DNA from: Pseudocolwellia sp049933045
GTDB lineage: Bacteria > Pseudomonadota > Gammaproteobacteria > Enterobacterales > Alteromonadaceae
DNA: 64,000 nt
Reading direction: 5' to 3'
Assembly: GCF_049933045.1 (NCBI RefSeq)
Contig: NZ_CP187926.1
Span: 248,001-312,000, forward strand
The position numbers and the translations under genes were made by a program. Below the pieces are notes generated by a model. It did no database searches and was not told the DNA's origin. It was given only the letters and a program-made list of their open reading frames with translations. Position 1 is the first letter of the stretch, and each line of letters begins with the position of its first letter. Below are positions 30,791 through 37,409 of the stretch, in pieces.

Positions 30791-30837
30791 GGACGTTTAG
30801 ACGTCTATATAATCTTACAGTTACTAAAATTTGTCAA
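30791..30837 (-). promoter_or_regulatory. Promoter with tandem MetJ boxes
   Basis: On the minus strand TTGACA (30837-30832), a 17-bp spacer and GATTAT (30814-30809) form a promoter. Immediately downstream are two abutting 8-mers at 30806-30791: AGACGTCT (perfect met box) and AAACGTCC (6/8). MetJ binds tandem 8-bp boxes with SAM as corepressor. Position over the start site fits repression. The divergent RsuA-like gene starts 104 bp beyond the -35. Confidence 0.75.
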
Positions 30838-30940
30838 GGCTCAATTATCTAGAAGTAAAATATAATACGATGTGATTTAGAGGTAATGTAAATATTCTGT
30901 AGAATACACCTTAATAGTAGTAACGAGAACACTCCAAATA

Positions 30941-31657
30941 ATGCAGAAAAGTAGAATTGATAAATTTATAAGCACTGCACTTTCGGTTAATAAACGAGAA
31001 GTTAAGTTATTGTTAGCGCGTAAGAAAGTAATGGTTGATGAGATTGTTATTACAGATGCTGCGTTTCAAATTAATAAGTTTTCGGTTATTGCAGTTAACA
31101 ATAAAATATTACAGAAAGAACAGCCTATATATATTATGTTGCATAAACCTGTTGGAGTCGTAAGTGCTACTAAAGATGAAATACATAAAACTGTTATTGA
31201 TTTACTGCATTTTCCTAATAAAGAAACCTTACATATTGTCGGGCGTTTAGACTTAAATACTTCCGGCTTAATGTTATTAACTAATGATAGTCGATGGTCT
31301 GAACGATTAACCTTACCTCAAAGTAAAGTCCCTAAAGTCTATCAAGTAACCTTAAAAGAACAACTTACCCAAGATTACATCGCAGCTTTTAAGCAGGGGA
31401 TGTATTTCGAATATGAAGATATAACTACAGCGCCAGCAATACTTGAAATAATGTCAGACTACGTAGCTAAAGTGATATTAATGGAAGGTAAATATCATCA
31501 AATTAAGCGCATGTTTGGTCGCTTTAGCAACCAAGTGATGCAATTACATCGAAGTAAAATTGGCAGCTTAGATTTAGACATAAACTTAAAAGCTGGTGAA
31601 AGCCGTGAGTTAACTGCTGATGAAGTAGAAAATATATTTAACCTGAACTCTGGATGA
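30941..31657 (+). CDS. RsuA/RluE-family pseudouridine synthase
   Basis: The 238-aa product has an N-terminal S4-like RNA-binding segment (about 1-50), then the catalytic domain with IYIMLHKPVGVVSATKD and the active-site Asp104 in GRLDLNTSGLMLLTND, and the late KYHQIKRMFG motif. It isomerises a uridine in rRNA, most likely as an RsuA-type 16S enzyme. Its last codons (NLNSG) and stop lie in the first arm of a 17-bp inverted repeat, so its C-terminus may have been rewritten by an insertion. Confidence 0.9.
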   Translation: MQKSRIDKFISTALSVNKREVKLLLARKKVMVDEIVITDAAFQINKFSVIAVNNKILQKEQPIYIMLHKPVGVVSATKDEIHKTVIDLLHFPNKETLHIVGRLDLNTSGLMLLTNDSRWSERLTLPQSKVPKVYQVTLKEQLTQDYIAAFKQGMYFEYEDITTAPAILEIMSDYVAKVILMEGKYHQIKRMFGRFSNQVMQLHRSKIGSLDLDINLKAGESRELTADEVENIFNLNSG

Positions 31658-31764
31658 TGGGTTTTGTAATACATTGATTTTAAATGCTTTATAAGTAAGT
31701 TATTGCAACACCATTTGTTTAAATAACAATATTAGGCATAACTGCTTATCCAGAGTTCAGGTTA
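31639..31764. repeat. About 126-bp element with 17-bp inverted ends
   Basis: taacctgaactctggat at 31639-31655 recurs exactly inverted (atccagagttcaggtta) at 31748-31764, with 92 bp of AT-rich, non-coding sequence between. The first arm overlaps the 3' end of the pseudouridine synthase gene. It is too widely spaced for a simple terminator and looks like a very small non-autonomous element. Confidence 0.6.
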
Positions 31765-31815
31765 TTTAGTTAACTTTAGTGGTATCAAACTTTCAGTTCC
31801 GTCTAAAGTCATATA

Positions 31816-32329
31816 TTAATTTGAGTAAATAGGACCTTTCAGTTCAAGTTGAGTGAGGTAAACTCTTAATTCAAACTCTAATTGATGATAGTTTGGCAGC
31901 ATGTGTTCGCACAACTTATAAAAAACTTTATTATGATTCTTTTTCTTTTAGATGAGCCAACTCATGTACCACAATCATATTCAAAAATGGCTCAGGAGCC
32001 ACTTTAAACATACTACCCACACGTAGCTCATTTTTACTTTTCAGTTTACTACCTTGAACTCTAGACACGTAAGTGTGTAATCCTAGTGCATTATTAATAA
32101 CGTGAATTTTATCATCGTATTTAATTTGGCTTAGTGGATTAGACTTTTTTAGGTATTGATTTTTAATACCCATTGTATATTCACGTAAGGCTTTATCATT
32201 ATAGATATTATGCGGAGTAGGGTATTTATTAATAAGAAAGGTTTTAAGCGTGTCTGCGTTAAGCATCAACTGAATTTTATCAGTGATCTCAGTTGAGTAA
32301 GCAGATAGGTATTTTAAAGATGAACTCAT
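31816..32329 (-). pseudogene. YgjP-like M48-type metallopeptidase with a +1 frameshift
   Basis: Codons from 32329 encode a 132-aa open part ending VVHELAHLKEKES then stop, holding the zinc motif HELAH. Shifting one base at about 31938-31945 continues with HNKVFYKLCEHMLPNYHQLE and then FELRVYLTQLELK to a stop at 31816. That is exactly the expected YgjP C-terminus. Together they make about 171 codons, the usual family size. A single extra base in the AG-rich tract (ctaaaagaaaaagaatcat on the minus strand) explains it. It is either a recent mutation, a sequencing error or, less likely, recoding. YgjP function is poorly known. Confidence 0.82.
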
Positions 32330-32514
32330 AGTATCGATAAATAAAAATAAACTGAGTTTATTATATGTTTTATCACTAATACTTTCTAATAAACTTAAGT
32401 GTAATTTACAAAATACCTAACTGTTATCAAGACTAAAAATAGGTATAATCTCGGCCTTATAACGTTGCTAGCAAGACCAGTTAGTATGAATAATCAATAA
32501 ACGAGTTGTATAAA

Positions 32515-32973
32515 ATGAGTAAAAAGGGATATGCATGTATAGGATTATTTAATCCTAAATCACCAGAAAATGTAGGTTCAGTTATGCGAGCATCAGGTTG
32601 TTATGGTGTGCATTCTGTATATTACACAGGTAAAAGATATGATTTAGCTAAAGCTTTTTACACAGATAAAAACAAAGTGCATTTAGATATCCCTTTAATT
32701 GGTGTTGAAGATCTTAAAAATACAGTGCCTTTAGGTTGTGTGCCGGTAGCTGTTGAATTGGTAGATGGAGCTAAATCATTAGTTGACTATAAACATCCGC
32801 CTAGAGCCTTTTATATTTTTGGCCCAGAAGATGGCACTTTAAAAAAACATATAACTGATTTTTGTCGAGAAACTATTTATATTCCAACGAACGGATGTAT
32901 GAATTTGGCAGCTACAGTGAATGTTATTTTGTACGATAGAATGGCAAAAGGGGATGATTTCTCAAATCATTAA
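32515..32973 (+). CDS. SpoU/TrmH-family RNA 2'-O-methyltransferase
   Basis: This 152-aa SPOUT-fold protein has motif 1 NPKSPENVGSVMRAS, motif 2 YIFGPEDGTL and motif 3 IYIPTNGCMNLAATVNVILYDR, the knotted SAM site. It methylates a ribose in tRNA or rRNA; the short length recalls the TrmL-type single-domain enzymes, but the target cannot be told. ATG 32515 is used; a TTG at 32506 is an in-frame alternative with no better ribosome site. Confidence 0.88.
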   Translation: MSKKGYACIGLFNPKSPENVGSVMRASGCYGVHSVYYTGKRYDLAKAFYTDKNKVHLDIPLIGVEDLKNTVPLGCVPVAVELVDGAKSLVDYKHPPRAFYIFGPEDGTLKKHITDFCRETIYIPTNGCMNLAATVNVILYDRMAKGDDFSNH

Positions 32974-33063
32974 CTTTGTCTAAAACTTTCAACCCAGGTA
33001 ACTACCTCTCCACATGTTCCGCAGTATAGTTAGCCTTTAGTTTGGGTAAGTGAAATTTCTGGC

Positions 33064-33097
33064 AAAAAAAATCCCCATTAAAAAGCTTTAATGGGGA
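33064..33097 (-). terminator. Terminator of the MlaC-like gene
   Basis: tccccattaaa / tttaatgggga with loop aagc; on the minus strand it is followed by a run of eight T. It lies 80 bp after the mlaC-like stop. Confidence 0.93.
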
Positions 33098-33176
33098 ACA
33101 AGAATTACAGCGAACATGAATTCTTAACAAGGGATTTTTTACATCATTTACGCTAATTAAGTATTAGCGCAATTCA

Positions 33177-33791
33177 TTACTTAGTAATAGACGCTAACTC
33201 TAGTGTTACCGTTTCAATACCTTCTTTAGCTATACGCGTACTTAATTCAGCTTGCTTACTAGAAAGAAGAGAAATACCTTCTACCACCATATCGAATGCT
33301 TTCCATTCAAGCGTTTTTCTGTTTTTACGCAATTTAAAATCAATGTCAATTGTTGGACGCTGTCCGTCAATGATTTGGGTTGTTACAGAAACAATATTTT
33401 TTCCATTCGTGTCTTTTTCAGGTTCATAAGTCACTTTTTGATCTTTATATTGCGTTAATGCATTAGCGTAAGTACGTATTAAGTATTGACGCATAGAAAG
33501 AACGAAATTTTCTCTTTGTTCTTTAGTGCTTGTTTGTAAATTCTTACCTAAAATTTTATATGCAGCATATCTGTAATCAATGTATGGCATTAATTCTTCA
33601 TCAACAATATTTCTCATTAAATCAGGAAACTTCTCAATTTCTTGCTGATTATTAGCAATACGTTCGAACAAGTTATGGCCCACAGTTTCAATAACTTTAT
33701 AAGGAGAAACTTCTACTACTTCTACTGAATAAGCAGAAACACTCATAAATAGCGCTGTGATAAAAGAGAAAAGAGAAAAAATGTTCTTCAT
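33177..33791 (-). CDS. MlaC-like periplasmic phospholipid-binding protein
   Basis: The 204-aa product has a Sec signal peptide (FITALFMSVSAYS) and the MlaC/Ttg2D fold: NNQQEIEKFPDLMRNIVDEELMPYIDYRYAAYKILGK, then QYLIRTYANALTQYKDQKV and the DFKLRKNRKTLEWKAFDMVVEGISLL block. MlaC carries phospholipids between MlaA and MlaFEDB. No mlaFEDB genes are beside it, so this is an orphan or paralogous copy. A TetR-type operator lies 49 bp upstream and the regulator gene is next, suggesting a dedicated regulatory pair. Confidence 0.87.
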   Translation of the reverse strand: MKNIFSLFSFITALFMSVSAYSVEVVEVSPYKVIETVGHNLFERIANNQQEIEKFPDLMRNIVDEELMPYIDYRYAAYKILGKNLQTSTKEQRENFVLSMRQYLIRTYANALTQYKDQKVTYEPEKDTNGKNIVSVTTQIIDGQRPTIDIDFKLRKNRKTLEWKAFDMVVEGISLLSSKQAELSTRIAKEGIETVTLELASITK

Positions 33792-33839
33792 GTGTGTACC
33801 TTAAAAATTCAGTGTGTTTGCAATAGGTGAATGCTACCA

Positions 33840-33855
33840 TACCGACCGCTCGGTT
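33840..33855. promoter_or_regulatory. TetR-type operator upstream of the MlaC-like gene
   Basis: taccgaccgctcggtt has arms ACCGA / TCGGT. It resembles the site in front of the tetR gene (34596-34611, aaccagtcggtcggtt): in a common orientation they read aaccgagcggtcggta and aaccgaccgactggtt. Shared sequence at both genes suggests one TetR protein controls both. Confidence 0.6.
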
Positions 33856-33938
33856 TGCTAGTCATTAAGTATAATAAATTGTAATTAATATATACATAAT
33901 GTTATCAATTATTGGTTTTTTTTTTAGTTTAAGAAATG

Positions 33939-34526
33939 TTAAGCCTGTTTTAGGTTTCTCAGGTATTTACATAACTCATTCATTACTTGTTCAAATAATT
34001 CTACGTTCTTCGAGCTTTTACTTAATGTTGTAGAACCATGAAAAGTAGATACGATAAAATAAGAGACCTGGCTAAAGTTAATATCATTTCTAAGTTGATG
34101 TTGTATTTTTTCTAAGCCATCAGATATCAGTTTATTCAGTTGCAGTTGTAAATCTAAAATACGTAATCTAAAGCCTTCATCAACACTCGCCATTTCTTGG
34201 CATAAATTGTTTAATGGGCAACCACATATCAATTCATCACATGTCATATTCACACTCATCTGGCTGAAATAGTCACATAAACCTTCAATAGGATCGTCAT
34301 GTTCTATTGCTGCAAGCCATGTAGACAAAAACATAGGTGTGTATATTTCTTCAAATACGGCATAACCCAGTTCAATTTTGTTGGTGAAATGGTGATATAA
34401 AGCACCTTTAGAAATCTCACACCTTTTAAGAATGACGGATAAGCTGGTTGCTGTATAACCATGTTTATGAATTTCGTCAGCGCTGATGTCTAATATTTTT
34501 TGTCTTGTTTGCTCTGCATCTCTCAT
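33939..34526 (-). CDS. TetR-family transcriptional regulator
   Basis: The 195-aa product has an N-terminal HTH (TRQKILDISADEIHKHGYTATSLSVILKRCEISKGALYHHFTNKIELGYAVF), the standard TetR pattern. The C-terminal ligand domain contains a Cys-rich stretch (CDELICGCPLNNLCQEM) seen in some TetR_C_11-type regulators. It lies between the MlaC-like gene and the sigma54-linked VOC gene, with similar palindromic operators upstream of itself and the MlaC-like gene. The inducer is unknown. Confidence 0.9.
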   Translation of the reverse strand: MRDAEQTRQKILDISADEIHKHGYTATSLSVILKRCEISKGALYHHFTNKIELGYAVFEEIYTPMFLSTWLAAIEHDDPIEGLCDYFSQMSVNMTCDELICGCPLNNLCQEMASVDEGFRLRILDLQLQLNKLISDGLEKIQHQLRNDINFSQVSYFIVSTFHGSTTLSKSSKNVELFEQVMNELCKYLRNLKQA

Positions 34527-34595
34527 AAAACAACCTCACTAATAATTAAAGTTCAACACTAATAGGATCGATTATAACCTAAAATCAATGTAACA

Positions 34596-34611
34596 AACCA
34601 GTCGGTCGGTT
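34596..34611. promoter_or_regulatory. Second TetR-type operator, upstream of tetR gene
   Basis: aaccagtcggtcggtt lies 70 bp before the tetR ATG and is similar to the site at 33840-33855, consistent with autoregulation. Confidence 0.55.
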
Positions 34612-34705
34612 AAATATTGAGAAAACTTTATTCAAAGAGTTTATTTAATACTCATTTTGAAATGCAGAGATTTAAGTAATACACCATTTTAGGTATCCAT
34701 GACTC

Positions 34706-34721
34706 TGGCACACTCTATGCT
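34706..34721 (+). promoter_or_regulatory. Candidate sigma54 promoter of the VOC gene
   Basis: TGGCACA-N4-ATGCT against the -24/-12 consensus TGGCACG-N4-TTGCW: GG and GC elements are at the right distance with two mismatches. It lies 60 bp before the VOC start codon. A 7-bp tandem repeat (taagcat x3, 34724-34744) covers the predicted start site. Confidence 0.6.
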
Positions 34722-34780
34722 TTTAAGCATTAAGCATTAAGCATGAACATTTAAGTTAACTATCAAGGTGTCGAAAGAAT

Positions 34781-35185
34781 ATGAGTCACATTAATTCAAT
34801 TCACCATATCAATTATGTCGTTAAAGACTTATCACCACACATAACATATTTAGAAAAAGTACTAGGGTGTAAGCCCATAACAGAAGGACTTGAAGGGCGA
34901 AATGTTAAAACGGCACGCTTCCCTATTGGTGATGCCTGGATTGTTCTTGTGCAACCTTTAAGTGAAGAAGGGGAAGTTGCTCGTATTCTTGCTGAGCGCG
35001 GGGAAGGGCTATTTTTACTGTCTTTAGGTGTTGATAACTTAGATAGCTCGTTAAGTAAATTAGCACAGCAGGGTGTTCAACCTGACTCAAAGGGGCCTCG
35101 GAAAGGTTTAGATACTTGGTTAATTCAAGATTTAGATTGCCCGCTTGGATTAGCTTCTGTATTGCAATTGTGCCAAAACGCTTAA
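34781..35185 (+). CDS. VOC-superfamily (glyoxalase/methylmalonyl-CoA epimerase-like) protein
   Basis: This 134-aa protein has two beta-alpha-beta-beta-beta half-modules. It opens INSIHHINYVVKDLSPHITYLEKVLGCKP with a metal-ligand His and ends in WLIQDLDCPLGLASVLQL. The pattern recalls methylmalonyl-CoA epimerase and related small VOC enzymes. Its sigma54 promoter matches that of the downstream PrpR operon, so it probably belongs to the same catabolic response; an isomerase or lyase step on the substrate is possible. The substrate cannot be told. Confidence 0.8.
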   Translation: MSHINSIHHINYVVKDLSPHITYLEKVLGCKPITEGLEGRNVKTARFPIGDAWIVLVQPLSEEGEVARILAERGEGLFLLSLGVDNLDSSLSKLAQQGVQPDSKGPRKGLDTWLIQDLDCPLGLASVLQLCQNA

Positions 35186-35350
35186 ATTAAATTTTATCAT
35201 TTATGACTTATATCAATTTCAACTTGAAATGTTTAGTTCATATTGAAATAAGAATCTACTTAAATCAGGTAATAGCTTTTTAATAAAGTTTAACCATTAT
35301 TAACTTATGTACCTTTTAAAATAAAGCTTTGTTATAAAGTTATATCTATG

Positions 35351-35366
35351 TGGCACGACTGATGCA
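35351..35366 (+). promoter_or_regulatory. Candidate sigma54 promoter of the PrpR operon
   Basis: TGGCACG-N4-ATGCA matches the -24/-12 consensus with one mismatch (ATGC for TTGC), the same variant -12 as at 34717-34721. It precedes the small ORF by 26 bp. The region 35186-35350 otherwise holds no gene but has TTGAAAT repeats that could be activator sites. Confidence 0.68.
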
Positions 35367-35391
35367 GTAACTAAATCAATATGAGATAAAA

Positions 35392-35496
35392 ATGAATAAT
35401 CAGATAATTAGCTTGATGAAACTAAATACATTATTTACTAACAATGCAGCTAATACCGTTTCATTAATTGAAACGGCAAAGGAGGGGGCGAAATGA
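35392..35496 (+). CDS. 34-aa small ORF, coupled to prpR-type gene
   Basis: The ORF runs ATG to TGA and encodes MNNQIISLMKLNTLFTNNAA followed by NTVSLIETAKEGAK. Its stop overlaps the activator's ATG as ATGA, a classic coupling arrangement. It has a modest ribosome site (gagat) and begins just after the predicted sigma54 start. Near its end lies a perfect hairpin (35456-35476). It could be a leader peptide or a small functional protein; sequence alone does not separate these. No family is recognised. Confidence 0.5.
   Translation: MNNQIISLMKLNTLFTNNAANTVSLIETAKEGAK
35456..35476. promoter_or_regulatory. Palindrome/hairpin just before the prpR ribosome site
   Basis: ccgtttca-ttaat-tgaaacgg has perfect 8-bp arms and ends 1 nt before aaaggagg, the Shine-Dalgarno of the activator gene. 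It could fold in the mRNA to control translation, or be the DNA operator of the PrpR protein itself. Confidence 0.6.
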
Positions 35497-37343
35497 AAAC
35501 AACGCATTCACCTTCTGAGCATGTTCGTATTTTAGTTTTTGGACATAAAGAATTCAGCCAGCTTATGAGCAGTGTCATGTCTGAATTTAGCGAGAAAGCA
35601 CATTTTAATATACTCGACACTATTGTTGATAGCATAAGTGAAGTTGAACAGCACATTAAAGAATTCAGACCTGATGCAATAGTTAGTGCTGGCGCCAATG
35701 CAGCCTATCTTAAAACATATTTAGAAATCCCAGTTATTTCTCTTAATAGCTCAACAGACGATATTATTTTAGCTGTTAGAAGAGCAGCTCAAGTTTCAAA
35801 AGAAATTGTTTTAATAAATTTTGGTCAACCTTCTCCTGTTGTACCTTTACTTGAAACAGCGTTAAACGTTTCTATCCAAGAAGAGATATATACAACCTCA
35901 GAAGAAGCGAGGGAGATCCTTCAGTTAACGCGTCAACGAAAACATATTGTTTATGTCGGTGCTAGTTTGGTGTGTGGTTTAGCAACTAAGTATGGTTTTC
36001 CGGCTTTTTTACTTTATACATCAGATTCATGTAGAAAAACCTTAACTAAAGCAATAGATGCTGGGCGTAATCATGTTAATACTTTACAAAAAACGGCATT
36101 AACCGATTGGCTTATTCATCAGTCTAAAACTCCTATATTTATGACTGATGAGCAAGGCGATTCAGTTATTATTAACCATGCAGCACATAAAGACCTTGGT
36201 ATAAATAACAATAATTACGAGGAACTTGAAAACCTTATACATCCTAGTGAACAGCAACGCCAAACCGATGGTGAATGTGAAATTCACGGGACCGAGTGGT
36301 GGTTTCATCAAGATCGTGTTGTAACCAAAGGAACTGCTTCTTATGTATATCAGCTTTATCGTAAGCAACCCAAAAATGAAAAGCAGATCATATCAAATAG
36401 GCATGATTTAGTTTATTCATCTCCTGCGTTAGCTGACGTTGTTCAGCAAGTTAAGTCATTTTCAACTTCACCCAGTAACGTCTTAATTTATGGTGAATCA
36501 GGTACGGGTAAAGAGCTTATAGCCAGAGCTGTTCATCAACATAGCCCTTACGCTAATGGTCGCTTTGTTGCATTAAACTGTTCTGCAATACCTACAGAGT
36601 TATTTGAAGGGGAGTTGTTCGGATATCGTGATGGCGCATTTACAGGTTCAAAACGTGGTGGTCGAAAAGGTCTTATTGAAGAAGCGCAAAATGGAGTGCT
36701 TTTTTTAGATGAAATAAGTGAACTAGCTTTAGATCAGCAATCAAAGTTATTACGTTTTATGCAAGAAAGGCATTACCGCCCGTTAGGCTCTAATGAAGAA
36801 AAACCCGTTAACCTTAAGTTAGTTGCGGCATCAAATAAGCCCTTGCGTGAATTAGTTGAAGAAGGTTTATTTAGAGAGGATCTATTCTTCAGACTTAATG
36901 TTTTCAATATACACATTCCAACACTTAGTGAACGTCCTGAAGATATTCATCGAATAGCAGAGCAAAAGCTTACAGCATTTATATCAAGCTACCGTTTATC
37001 TTTTTTAGTGGAAGATATTTTACCTCCCATACTTAATGATCTTTGCAATTATTCATGGCCTGGAAATGTTCGAGAATTAGAAAATGTATTGGAACGTTTA
37101 GTCGCTTATTTACAAATGGCAGACAAAGGCACCGATATTAAACAAGTATTAAAACGAATTGCCCCTGAAATGGTAGAGCACGAAAGTTTTGATGCAAATA
37201 ACGGATTAGTAAAAGCCAAAGAGCTTGAACTAGTTGTTGAAGCAATGACTCGCTTCAATGGAGATAAACGTCGAGTAGCAAGTTATCTCGGATTAAGCCA
37301 AACCACTTTGTGGCGACGACTTAAAAATATAAATAATAATTAA
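35493..37343 (+). CDS. PrpR-type sigma54-dependent transcriptional activator
   Basis: The 616-aa product has an N-terminal PrpR_N domain (about 10-195, a periplasmic-binding-like fold). A short PAS-like linker follows (about 205-290). The AAA+ domain has Walker A GESGTGKE at 334-341, the sigma54-contact loop GAFTGS at 381-386, Walker B LFLDEISEL and an arginine-finger region. A Fis-type HTH is at the C-terminus (RRVASYLGLSQTTLWRRLKN). GAFTGSKRGGRKG matches PrpR proteins. PrpR senses 2-methylcitrate in enterics; no prpBCD genes are here, so another small acid or CoA-pathway metabolite is likely sensed. Confidence 0.9.
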   Translation: MKTTHSPSEHVRILVFGHKEFSQLMSSVMSEFSEKAHFNILDTIVDSISEVEQHIKEFRPDAIVSAGANAAYLKTYLEIPVISLNSSTDDIILAVRRAAQVSKEIVLINFGQPSPVVPLLETALNVSIQEEIYTTSEEAREILQLTRQRKHIVYVGASLVCGLATKYGFPAFLLYTSDSCRKTLTKAIDAGRNHVNTLQKTALTDWLIHQSKTPIFMTDEQGDSVIINHAAHKDLGINNNNYEELENLIHPSEQQRQTDGECEIHGTEWWFHQDRVVTKGTASYVYQLYRKQPKNEKQIISNRHDLVYSSPALADVVQQVKSFSTSPSNVLIYGESGTGKELIARAVHQHSPYANGRFVALNCSAIPTELFEGELFGYRDGAFTGSKRGGRKGLIEEAQNGVLFLDEISELALDQQSKLLRFMQERHYRPLGSNEEKPVNLKLVAASNKPLRELVEEGLFREDLFFRLNVFNIHIPTLSERPEDIHRIAEQKLTAFISSYRLSFLVEDILPPILNDLCNYSWPGNVRELENVLERLVAYLQMADKGTDIKQVLKRIAPEMVEHESFDANNGLVKAKELELVVEAMTRFNGDKRRVASYLGLSQTTLWRRLKNINNN

Positions 37344-37409
37344 AACAATAAAAGCATCAAGCTTTAAACAAACAGTGAACTAAAAAATACAATAAACGGA
37401 GAATAGACC

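Noticed and set aside
35493..37343. Classical propionate (methylcitrate) operon
   Set aside because: Only the regulator resembles PrpR; prpB, prpC, prpD or acnD genes are absent nearby.
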